Below are positions 1-7,812 of a stretch of DNA of 11,644 nt, piece after piece. Under the pieces are notes generated by a model. The model had not been told where the DNA came from and did no database searches. It was given only the letters and a program-made list of their open reading frames with translations. A program made the position numbers and the translations under genes. The stretch lies in contig JAUIEM010000324.1 in assembly GCA_030428695.1 (NCBI GenBank), forward strand, positions 1-11,644, read 5' to 3'. Each line of letters begins with the position of its first letter. Position 1 is the stretch's first letter. The DNA comes from a bacterium. GTDB taxonomy: Bacteria; Planctomycetota; J058; JAJDCP01.

Positions 1-178
1 CTGCCTCGAGACCATCGAGATCCAGACCATCGGTCAGCTGATCGCGCGGAAGGAGACCGATCTCCTCAAGGTGCGCAACTTCGGCAAGACCACGCTGCGT
101 GAAATCAAACAGAAACTGGCGAAGATGAACCTCGCCCTCGATATGGAAGTCTCGGCGGTCCCGAACACGACCGGCTGA
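1..178 (+). CDS. rpoA: RNA polymerase alpha subunit, C-terminal fragment (5' end outside window)
   Basis: This is the last 58 codons of the RNA polymerase alpha subunit, read from base 2 and ending in TGA at 176-178. It covers most of the alpha C-terminal domain, the helix-hairpin-helix-like module that binds UP-element DNA and activators. The visible segments ETIEIQTIGQLIARKETDLL, KVRNFGKTTLREIKQKL and LALDM match the conserved alpha-CTD pattern (IxTIGxLI, LLKxRNFGKxSLxEI, LGLxM). The family normally ends shortly after that last motif; here a tail of about 11 residues follows. rplQ begins 19 bp downstream, the usual rpoA-rplQ order at the end of the alpha operon. The start and the N-terminal assembly domain lie upstream of the window. 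Confidence 0.97.
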   Translation, partial: CLETIEIQTIGQLIARKETDLLKVRNFGKTTLREIKQKLAKMNLALDMEVSAVPNTTG

Positions 179-197
179 GGCGACGGAGAGAAGAACG

Positions 198-608
198 ATG
201 CGACATCGTAAGAGAGGCCGTCACCTCGGCCGCACTCCCGCCCACCGCAAGGCCATGTACCGCAACATGGTGCGCAGCCTCGTCGAGCGCTTCGGGACGG
301 AGAAGGAGTACATCTTCACGACCAAGCAGAAGGCCCAGGAAGTGCGCTCCCTCGCCGAGAAGTGCGTGACCCTGGCCAAGAAGGGCACGCTGCACCACCG
401 CCGGCGCGCGATCTCGATCCTGCGCCACAAGGACACGGTGTCCAAGCTCTTCGCGGACGTGAAGGACCGCTACGGCTCGCGGCCCGGTGGCTTCCTGCGC
501 ATCCTCAAGACCGACAAGCGTCGCCTCGGCGACGCGGCACAGCTGGTGTACTTCGGCTGGGTCAAGGACGAGGAAGGTTCCGTCGCGCCGGTCCGCAAGG
601 ACGACTGA
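198..608 (+). CDS. rplQ: 50S ribosomal protein L17 (bL17)
   Basis: This 136-residue basic protein is ribosomal protein bL17, a component of the large subunit near the exit-tunnel region. The N-terminus MRHRKRGRHLGRTPAHRKAM is the canonical signature, followed by RNMVRSLVE, KAQEVRSLAEK, LAKKG, the HHRRRAI segment and the C-terminal RILKTDKRRLGDA motif. The ATG is preceded by a GGAGAG-type ribosome binding site at about 185-190. Two local oddities are visible. A few extra residues (FGTEKEYIF) lie before the TT-x-KAxE helix, where many homologues have a short HERIxTT loop. One extra residue gives RRLGDA instead of RRGDA. A short acidic and basic tail ends the protein. It is the last gene of the operon, with a strong hairpin terminator starting 24 bp after the stop. 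Confidence 0.98.
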   Translation: MRHRKRGRHLGRTPAHRKAMYRNMVRSLVERFGTEKEYIFTTKQKAQEVRSLAEKCVTLAKKGTLHHRRRAISILRHKDTVSKLFADVKDRYGSRPGGFLRILKTDKRRLGDAAQLVYFGWVKDEEGSVAPVRKDD

Positions 609-632
609 GCCGACCAGACCGGCATGGAACCG

Positions 633-665
633 GAGGCGGGCGTCGGCCCGCCTCTGTGCATTTGT
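633..665 (+). terminator. Rho-independent-type terminator of the rpoA-rplQ operon
   Basis: GAGGCGGGC (633-641) and GCCCGCCTC (646-654) form a perfect 9-bp stem around the 4-nt loop GTCG. A mixed T-rich stretch follows (TGTGCATTTGTTG) rather than a clean T run. The position, 24 bp after the rplQ stop and before convergent genes, fits an operon terminator. On the - strand the hairpin is not followed by a T run, so bidirectional use is not supported. Confidence 0.75.
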
Positions 666-715
666 TGGCCCAGCCCGGTTGATCCCGGTTCGCTGCGCCA
701 GGTGACTCACCGGGC

Positions 716-1336
716 TCAGTAGAGGTCCCAGAAATCCCAGAAGACCGCCAGCACGCCCCCGAGCAGCGCGAGGAGGGCGAGCAGCACCGCGACGCAGTTC
801 TCACGGGCCGTGCGGTCCGACGGCCGCGCTACCCGGGCGACCCGCACCGCCCACCAGGCGGGCAGGACGATCGAAACAGGCCACGTGCCGTCGCTGTCCA
901 GCGGCGGAATCACCTCTGCCGGCCAGTCTTCGGCCTGCCCTGCCGCCGGGGCTTCCGGCAGCTTCTCGCCGGGCGGCAGCTCGACCAGACACTGCCCCCG
1001 TTCCAGCCACACGCCGCACACCCGCAGCGTCTTGTCTGCGTAGGGGCCGCGCAGGACGAGCACCCGGTCGTCGATCCGGAAGGGCCAGCCCTGGACGGCG
1101 ACGCAGATCTGGCCGACCAGGCGCCACAGAAAGAAGGCGCCCGTGAACCAGCCGAGCGCCGTCGCGGCCACGACGCCGAGCCCCGCGTGCAGCCAGAACC
1201 AGGGGTCGCCGAGCGGGACGTCGGGATGGGCGAGAAAGGCGAGGGCCGCCAACAGCCCAACCACCGTGCACGCCCCACGGCAGAGCTCGCCTCCGTAGGC
1301 GGCGAGGCGGTGGACGGGGAGCAGGATCCGAAGCAT
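716..1336 (-). CDS. Small membrane protein with a beta-strand domain containing an LRGP motif, unknown function
   Basis: I do not recognise a named family. The 206-residue product has three predicted membrane segments: about residues 18-36, 49-72 and 181-200 near the C-terminus. Between them lies a soluble domain. Its first part, RIDDRVLVLRGPYADKTLRV followed by CGVWLERGQCLVELP (residues 87-121), reads as short beta strands around an LRGP turn, reminiscent of the KOW-like (I)GDRVxxLRGPxAG pattern I associate with planctomycete proteins of unknown function. A Pro/Ala/Glu-rich linker follows. The C-terminus is aromatic (WDFWDLY). The start is the ATG at 1336; only a weak GGTG lies upstream, so the start is moderately secure. 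It is convergent with rplQ and lies 191 bp downstream of the beta-rich protein gene on the same strand. Its membrane topology is inference. Confidence 0.75.
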   Translation of the reverse strand: MLRILLPVHRLAAYGGELCRGACTVVGLLAALAFLAHPDVPLGDPWFWLHAGLGVVAATALGWFTGAFFLWRLVGQICVAVQGWPFRIDDRVLVLRGPYADKTLRVCGVWLERGQCLVELPPGEKLPEAPAAGQAEDWPAEVIPPLDSDGTWPVSIVLPAWWAVRVARVARPSDRTARENCVAVLLALLALLGGVLAVFWDFWDLY

Positions 1337-1444
1337 GCCGGCACCGAGACGGTCAGCCCGTGTCGACCGTACGCGCTGGCTCTACGCCTGTCCAGCCGCA
1401 AGGCAGCCTCAGCCCGTGTGCATCAACCGGACTCCGATCCGACC

Positions 1445-1480
1445 CGATTCCGATTCCGAATCCGATTCCGATACCGATTC
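1445..1480. repeat. Tandem hexamer array, unit CGATTC (GAATCG on the - strand)
   Basis: Six consecutive 6-bp units are visible: CGATTC, CGATTC, CGAATC, CGATTC, CGATAC, CGATTC. Two 5-bp variants precede them (CGATC 1435-1439, CGACC 1440-1444). The array is intergenic, between the stop of the 466-aa gene (1528-1530) and the start of the 206-aa gene (1336). Read on the - strand in one frame it would encode alternating Gly-Ile/Phe. There is no spacer structure, so it is not CRISPR. Confidence 0.9.
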
Positions 1481-1494
1481 CGACCTCCAGCCCG

Positions 1495-1524
1495 GTACCC
1501 GCACCCGAGCCCGCGCCCGTTCCC
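1495..1524. repeat. Second hexamer-periodic array, unit GNNCCC (GGGNNC on the - strand)
   Basis: Five consecutive units GTACCC, GCACCC, GAGCCC, GCGCCC and GTTCCC share a fixed G and CCC with variable central bases. The array ends 3 bp from the stop codon of the 466-aa gene and keeps the same 6-bp period as the CGATTC array 14 bp away. With only four fixed positions per unit in GC-rich DNA it is less striking than its neighbour, but together they give a roughly 90-bp period-6 region (1435-1524). Confidence 0.7.
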
Positions 1525-1527
1525 GAC

Positions 1528-2928
1528 TCAGAAGTCGACCTTGAGGAACAGAGCGACACTCCAACGGTCGCGCTCCTTGCGAAACAGCTGGCTCTCGGCC
1601 GTCGCGTTGAGCGACATCCCCTCGCGCAGCACCACCTGCATGTACGCCTGCAGCGCGAGGTCGGCCTTGCTCTTGTCGTGGCTCCACTTGCCGTCGAGCG
1701 GGACGCGGAAGCGGCCGGACAGGCCCGCTTTGACGGTGCTTCCGGAGTAGCCGGCCTTGACCTCGATGTCCGCGACGCGACCGAGGCGCGGGTTGATGTA
1801 CAGGTCGTGCACGTAGACCGTGCCCTTGACCGAGGCCTCGATCCCGTCCCAGCGGATCTCCGCGCCCCCGGTCAGATCGAGGGAGGCCCCCTTGACCAGC
1901 GGCTTGTTCCAGGTCAGGCGCGTGAAGACCCGGGTCCGGAAGTGCTTCTTCTCGAGCCGGAAGCCCGCCTCACCCGTCGCGCTCTTCAGGAACAGCAGCT
2001 TCGAGTTGAAGACCGGCCGGAGCTTGCCGTCGAAGTCCCACTTGATCTTGAGCAGGGAGCGCCTCGTCTCGAGGTCGCTGTAGCGCTGGGCCAGGGCGGC
2101 CTTGATGATCACATCCTCCCCCGGGTGGAGGCCCCCGACCCGTACGACGAACTTCTCGAGCTGCGCGGCCTCGTCGGCGAACATCAACTTCTCGTAGCTG
2201 AACGTGCAGATGTCGTCGACCAGCTCTGTGGCGAGCCTGAGCGCCTTCACCGAGATGCCGCAATCGATCACGTAGCGAGTGACCTGGCTCGCGAGCAGCC
2301 TCTGTTCCTCTGCGCCCAGATGGGCCTCGCGTGTCTTGGCGAGGCGGGCGACGAGCCTGTCGATCAGCGGCCGCAAGCGCTTGCGCAGCTGCTCCTTCGA
2401 GGTCTCCTTGCGCAGCGTGCGGGCGACGGAGTGTACACCCCCGTTCCACATCGACCCGAAGAGGGGCACGCTCGACGGCGGCGGCCGGGTCCGCTGGGGA
2501 GTGCCGCTGAGCTCCTCGGGCACGCGGCGCGACGACAGGTAGTCGCGCAGGTACACGGGCGCCCGGCGGGTCAGCTGCGCCGCCTCGCGTTCGAGCCACT
2601 TGCGGAGTGTCGTGGCTGCGGCCTCGATGCGTCGCAGGTCGTGACGCTGGCTCGTCGTCGTCTTCGCACCCGCCCGCTCCTGTTCGACAGTGCCGATCAG
2701 CTTGTCCAGCCGGGTCTGGAGCTCCTTGATCCGTCGGCGATGAAAGTCGACGACGCAGGCGAGGTCAGTAAAGACGCGCTTCAAGGCGGACTTGCGGGTG
2801 AAGCTGCCCAGAGTCTTCAGCTTGCCCGGGACCTCGGCGATGTACTTCGCGATCGCTCGCGCCATGCTCTTGAGCTCAGCGCCGGCGGCGTCTCGCAGGT
2901 CCTTCAGCTCCTTCCGGTAGTCACGCAT
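1528..2928 (-). CDS. Hypothetical protein: helical N-half, beta-rich barrel-like C-half
   Basis: I do not recognise this 466-residue protein. Residues 1-260 look almost wholly helical, with highly charged segments such as MRDYRKELKDLRDAAGAELK and DFHRRRIKELQTRLDKLI and a Pro-rich break near 145-155. From about residue 265 the sequence becomes amphipathic beta strands (VIIKAALAQRY, SLLKIKWDFD, AGFRLEKKHF, DLTGGAEIRWDG, ASVKGTVYVHDLYI, ADIEVKAGYSG, ADLALQAYMQVVL) and ends WSVALFLKVDF. A terminal Phe after alternating hydrophobics is typical of outer-membrane beta-barrels. No signal peptide is present at the chosen start or in the in-frame codons upstream, which argues against simple export. The ATG at 2928 was chosen because AGGAGG sits 6 nt upstream; a longer reading to 3375 would overlap the upstream gene by about 300 bp. 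It lies 139 bp downstream of the eight-helix membrane gene. Confidence 0.8.
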   Translation of the reverse strand: MRDYRKELKDLRDAAGAELKSMARAIAKYIAEVPGKLKTLGSFTRKSALKRVFTDLACVVDFHRRRIKELQTRLDKLIGTVEQERAGAKTTTSQRHDLRRIEAAATTLRKWLEREAAQLTRRAPVYLRDYLSSRRVPEELSGTPQRTRPPPSSVPLFGSMWNGGVHSVARTLRKETSKEQLRKRLRPLIDRLVARLAKTREAHLGAEEQRLLASQVTRYVIDCGISVKALRLATELVDDICTFSYEKLMFADEAAQLEKFVVRVGGLHPGEDVIIKAALAQRYSDLETRRSLLKIKWDFDGKLRPVFNSKLLFLKSATGEAGFRLEKKHFRTRVFTRLTWNKPLVKGASLDLTGGAEIRWDGIEASVKGTVYVHDLYINPRLGRVADIEVKAGYSGSTVKAGLSGRFRVPLDGKWSHDKSKADLALQAYMQVVLREGMSLNATAESQLFRKERDRWSVALFLKVDF

Positions 2929-2933
2929 CGCGG

Positions 2934-2941
2934 CCCTCCTC
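2934..2941 (-). promoter_or_regulatory. Strong Shine-Dalgarno fixing the start at 2928
   Basis: On the - strand GAGGAGGG lies 5 nt before the ATG at 2926-2928. This near-perfect anti-16S match decides the start of the 466-aa protein against the longer in-frame reading that begins at 3375. Confidence 0.8.
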
Positions 2942-3067
2942 GTCAGGGCCGTGTGCAATCTCCGTTCCGTGCCCGCAGGCCTGGCCGCGCGGCCCACGCC
3001 CAGGCGTTCGCGCCAGCGCCCCAGGAGGGAGCTGTAGCGAAGACGGGACAGGTGTAGGAAGCGGCCG

Positions 3068-4441
3068 TCAGCGCTCTTCGCGCGCTCCCACCGAGCCGGG
3101 GGGCGGGCGCAGGCGGTGGGTGGCCGGTCGCTTGGGGGCGGGAGGGGCGGAGCGGGCCTGTCCGGGCTGACTGGAGTGTCCGCGGTCGCCGCGCTTGTCG
3201 ATCTCGATCCAGACCTCCCGGGCATGGCGCAGCGCGAGGTCGAGCACTCTTCCGTAGGCGGACAGCAGCATCCCGTAGCAGAGCACGACCGGCGCGAGCA
3301 GCAGGCAGTAGGCCGCGGACGCGAGGGCCGGCCCGCCCTCATAGGCCAGGGGGATCGCCACGGCGACCGCAACACAGGCTCCGGCGAACAGCATCGTGAG
3401 CGATGAGAGCGCGCTGGTGGCGAACGCGACCCCGAGCGTGGTCGTCCGGCCGGCGAGGCCGCCGCGGCCGCTCGACACGAAGTTCAAGAGGCTGACGGAC
3501 TGGTGCGCGAGCTGCGTGAGAGCGTCGAGAATGCGGGTCACGCACAGGTCGCCGAAGACGGTGACGCCTACGCAGGCGAGCAGGAAGAACACCCCGGCCA
3601 GCGTGGCGAACGCCCGCAGCTCCAGGGTCCGCATGCCGAGCAGGTCGAAGAGGACCAGGCCCACCGGCACCGCCAGCCCCAGCGCCATGCATAACGCGAG
3701 CACGTTGCGCATGCGGCCCTCCCAGCGCGGGCGCATCTGCACCTCGAGCTGCAGCCCTCCGCCGCCCGCCGCGCCGGAGTCCGTGAGCCGTCGCCGCACG
3801 TCGCCGTGACGGGTCAGCGCGGCGAGCAGGTCGCGGGTGGCGATCCAGGGCAGGGGAAGCCAGCCGAACAGCACGAGCGCACCGAGGACGGGCAGCCCGA
3901 GGGCCGCCCGCTGCAGAATCTCGAGGGACTCCGGAGAGAGGAGTGTGCCGAGCTTGTTCGGCGCCTCGCTGGTCGGCGCCCACATAGCGACGAAGCCGAA
4001 CGGGATGCTCAGCGCGAGCGCTCCACGGGCTGCGTACACCCAGGCCTGGCCGCGCAGGCCGTCGCGCAACAGCTTGTGGGCCAGGGTGTCCGGATGGCTC
4101 CCGCCGCTGCCGTCGCGCAGCGCGCCACCGAGGGAGCGCAGGGAGCGCAGGGTCACCGTCAGGGCCTCGGCGCCGGTCACCCACGCGATGGCCATGGCGG
4201 CGAAGGCGACGAAGAAGGCGCCGGCCGCACAGACCGCTGGCGCGATCTGCAAGAGGTAGGCGGGCTCGGGATTCCGCCAGGCCCGACGGGGCGCCACGCT
4301 GTTCGCGAACAGCATGCACGCGATGCTGAGGACGACCGCGACGAGCGCGACGGCACAGGCGACGATGGCGAAACGCGACGCGCGGTGACGCAACGTCACG
4401 AGCAGCCCGCCGACCGGTGGCGGGCCAGACCTGCTACTCAA
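3068..4441 (-). CDS. Polytopic membrane protein of unknown function, eight predicted helices
   Basis: No family is recognised. The 457-residue protein has about eight hydrophobic segments, near residues 23-46, 63-88, 137-155, 176-200, 246-268, 277-298, 335-366 and 372-396. Charged loops separate them, notably 97-135 and 204-245 (containing RHGDVRRRLTD and a GGGG turn). The C-terminal tail of about 50 residues is hydrophilic and rich in Pro, Arg and Ser (SAPPAPKRPATHRLRPPPGS). No transporter or enzyme motif stands out. The longest frame starts with TTG at 4441 and overlaps the nucleotidase stop by 8 bp, with no clear Shine-Dalgarno. A GTG at 4399, preceded by GCGGG, is an alternative start and would remove 14 residues. 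The overlap indicates co-transcription and probably translational coupling with the exported phosphoesterase. The function is unknown; a partner role at the inner membrane is inference. Confidence 0.85.
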   Translation of the reverse strand: MSSRSGPPPVGGLLVTLRHRASRFAIVACAVALVAVVLSIACMLFANSVAPRRAWRNPEPAYLLQIAPAVCAAGAFFVAFAAMAIAWVTGAEALTVTLRSLRSLGGALRDGSGGSHPDTLAHKLLRDGLRGQAWVYAARGALALSIPFGFVAMWAPTSEAPNKLGTLLSPESLEILQRAALGLPVLGALVLFGWLPLPWIATRDLLAALTRHGDVRRRLTDSGAAGGGGLQLEVQMRPRWEGRMRNVLALCMALGLAVPVGLVLFDLLGMRTLELRAFATLAGVFFLLACVGVTVFGDLCVTRILDALTQLAHQSVSLLNFVSSGRGGLAGRTTTLGVAFATSALSSLTMLFAGACVAVAVAIPLAYEGGPALASAAYCLLLAPVVLCYGMLLSAYGRVLDLALRHAREVWIEIDKRGDRGHSSQPGQARSAPPAPKRPATHRLRPPPGSVGAREER

Positions 4442-5927
4442 GGGGCTCGTCCAGACCGCCGTCCGCGAAGTACTCGCTGACCGCGGTGCGGATGTCCCTC
4501 CGGTCCTCGGGCACCGGTGTGTAGGGTTGGCCGGCGAGGAACTCCAGGTTCGACTCGCGACCCTGCATCAGGAACTCGAGCGTCGCGACCGTGTAGCTCT
4601 GCGCCGGATCGATCGGCTCCCCGCCGAGCAGCCAGCCGCTGTCGGTGCGCCGCAGGTTGGCGAGTTGGGGGAAGCCGCCGAGCCCGTAGTTCTCGACGTG
4701 CGCCGTCTCGAGGGTGCGGACCAGCAGCGTCCCGGACATCTCCGCCGTCACCACGGTGCCGCCGAAGGGCAGGGTGCGCAGGATGTCGTACTGGCGGATG
4801 TCCCCGAGCAGCTGGTCGTCGAGCCGGATGGCCCCGCTGTTGACGAACGCGGCCGTGGCGTTGGGCGCCGCGCGCAGGATCGCCCGGGCGACGTGCTGGC
4901 CGAGGTTCGTCGCACTGTAACGCAGGGTGACCTCGCGGGCATCGAGGGGCACCATGGTGCGGCCGACGATCTCGTCGGGATCGACCCCCATGCGCGCGAA
5001 GGCCTCGTCGGCGACCTTCTCCCAGCCGTCGATCACCGACTGGACGGCCGGGTCGGAGGGCAGATTGGAGTCGATCGGGAGCAGCTCCGACGACACCTCG
5101 CTCGCCCCGGTCGCGGGGTCGAAAGCGATGCGGTGCACGTACGCGGTCTTCGCGTTGGCGTCCGCCTTCGCGACCAGGCAGTCGCCGACCCGCGCGACCC
5201 GGTTGGTGTGCTCGTGACCGCCGAGGATCAGGGCGAGGCCGGGGATCCGGCGCGCGAGCTCGATGTCCTGGTCCATGTCGAGGTGGGTGAGGCCGAACAC
5301 CAGATCGCAGTCGTCGGCGATCGCCTCGTAGGCCGCTTCGGCGGCCGCGTACATGTCGAGGTAGACGACCCAGTCGACCTTGTTGGCGGGCAGCGTCACG
5401 CCGATCCAGCCGATGCGCAGCGGCCCGTTCGCGGTCTCGAGGGTCTGGATCAGGGCGGTCGGAACCGGCGCCCCGGAGCCGTCCCGAAAGGCTGCGACCG
5501 CGCCGTCACTGCGGTGCAGCACGTTTGCGCTCAGCCAGCCGAAGCGCGACTCCGAGAGCCGGTCGAGCAGGGCCTGCTCGCCGTAGTCGAACTCGTGGTT
5601 GCCGAAGGTGACGAGGTCGAGCCCGACGTGGTTGAGCACGTCGACCATCTGCGCGCCGCGGATGCGCTCGCCGTCGGCATCGCGCAGGGTGCCGATCACC
5701 GACGGGCTGAGGAAGTCCCCGGCGAGCACGGTGAGCGTGTTCCGATCCTCCTCGAGCAGGCGCGCGCGCAGGCTGGCGACCCGCGCCAGACCGCCGACGC
5801 GACCGCCTTCCAGCGGGGAGATCTCGTACACGTCGTTGAGCTGCAGGATGGTGACGGTGCGCGCGCCCTCCTGGCCGCAGACGGACAGCGCGAAGAGGAG
5901 GAGCAGCGAGAGCGTTCGAAGGACCAT
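4434..5927 (-). CDS. Exported 5'-nucleotidase-family metallophosphoesterase (UshA/YfkN-like)
   Basis: This 497-residue protein belongs to the bifunctional 5'-nucleotidase / 2',3'-cyclic phosphodiesterase / UDP-sugar hydrolase superfamily, dimetal enzymes that act outside the cytoplasm. Residues 1-16 form a hydrophobic export signal; Cys17 follows LSV, a poor lipobox, so a lipoprotein is possible but unlikely. Metallophosphatase motifs are in order: NDVY (31-34), AGDF with Asp71, GNHE at 109-112, THLD with His215, and GGHEH with His238 and His240. The C-terminal substrate-binding domain (about 310-475) shows NSGAIR, RTLPFGGTVV and GLGGFPQL. The second residue of the classical NDxH pair is Tyr34 instead of His, so one metal ligand of UshA-type enzymes appears replaced. 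Length and both domains are complete. The ATG at 5927 has GGAG about 9 nt upstream. It is divergent from gspE and leads the - strand group. The exact substrate cannot be told. Confidence 0.93.
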   Translation of the reverse strand: MVLRTLSLLLLFALSVCGQEGARTVTILQLNDVYEISPLEGGRVGGLARVASLRARLLEEDRNTLTVLAGDFLSPSVIGTLRDADGERIRGAQMVDVLNHVGLDLVTFGNHEFDYGEQALLDRLSESRFGWLSANVLHRSDGAVAAFRDGSGAPVPTALIQTLETANGPLRIGWIGVTLPANKVDWVVYLDMYAAAEAAYEAIADDCDLVFGLTHLDMDQDIELARRIPGLALILGGHEHTNRVARVGDCLVAKADANAKTAYVHRIAFDPATGASEVSSELLPIDSNLPSDPAVQSVIDGWEKVADEAFARMGVDPDEIVGRTMVPLDAREVTLRYSATNLGQHVARAILRAAPNATAAFVNSGAIRLDDQLLGDIRQYDILRTLPFGGTVVTAEMSGTLLVRTLETAHVENYGLGGFPQLANLRRTDSGWLLGGEPIDPAQSYTVATLEFLMQGRESNLEFLAGQPYTPVPEDRRDIRTAVSEYFADGGLDEPLE

Positions 5928-5960
5928 GAAACGGGCTCCGGAGGCAGGGGTTCTGCCCGA

Positions 5961-5990
5961 AGACTACGCGAGAAGAACGCCGTTTATCAA
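5961..5990 (-). promoter_or_regulatory. Candidate sigma70-like promoter for the nucleotidase gene
   Basis: Read on the - strand, TTGATA (5990-5985) is separated by 18 nt from TAGTCT (5966-5961). The -35 matches TTGACA at 5 of 6 positions; the -10 matches TATAAT at only 3 of 6. Transcription would begin about 25-30 nt before the ATG at 5927. It is the best candidate in this divergent gap but rests on position and a single good hexamer. Confidence 0.3.
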
Positions 5991-6004
5991 GCCGCCTGAA
6001 CCTT

Positions 6005-6066
6005 TGGCGACGCCGACCGTTCCAAGGGGGACAACCCTTGTCGCCACAGGGGGTGGATGCTAGGCT
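6005..6066 (+). promoter_or_regulatory. Candidate gspE operon promoter with overlapping nested inverted repeat
   Basis: TTGTCG (6038-6043) and TAGGCT (6061-6066) are 17 nt apart, and a TG dinucleotide at 6058-6059 gives an extended -10. The -10 itself is poor (3 of 6). A perfect inverted repeat CAAGGG (6023-6028) / CCCTTG (6035-6040) overlaps the -35, and an outer pair TGGCGAC (6005-6011) / GTCGCCA (6040-6046) encloses it, an arrangement suited to an operator. The implied start site near 6073 would leave a leader of about 20 nt before gspE. The evidence is pattern only. Confidence 0.3.
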
Positions 6067-6092
6067 CTGGCTGGCATTCCCCGAGGTTTCCC

Positions 6093-7796
<1,704 letters not shown>

Positions 7797-7812
7797 GCGC
7801 AGGGGAGCTTGC

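Noticed and set aside
672..716. Inverted repeat AGCCCGGT / ACCGGGCT as a terminator for the 206-aa gene
   Set aside because: The arms are only 8 bp with a 29-nt loop, one arm touches the stop codon, and no T run follows on the - strand.
1435..1524. CRISPR-like array
   Set aside because: The units are 6 bp and directly abutting, with no spacers or cas genes nearby.
2983..2994. 12-bp palindrome GGCCGCGCGGCC upstream of the 466-aa gene
   Set aside because: It is a pure G/C palindrome in GC-rich DNA, easily expected by chance; no promoter elements lie around it.
1360..3057. A 565-codon open frame on the + strand
   Set aside because: It is antisense to the 466-aa gene, is rich in Arg, Ala, Leu and Gly without domain character, and begins in the hexamer repeats. 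High GC content alone produces such frames.
2929..3375. N-terminal extension of the 466-aa gene up to 3375
   Set aside because: The extension is Arg/Pro-rich nonsense, overlaps the upstream membrane gene by about 300 bp, and is made unnecessary by the strong ribosome site before 2928.
4527..5999. A 490-codon open frame on the + strand
   Set aside because: It is antisense to the nucleotidase gene, whose catalytic motifs are intact on the other strand.
6057..6092. Earlier ATG for gspE at 6057
   Set aside because: There is no ribosome site, and the added residues do not resemble a GspE N-terminus; it also falls within the candidate promoter.
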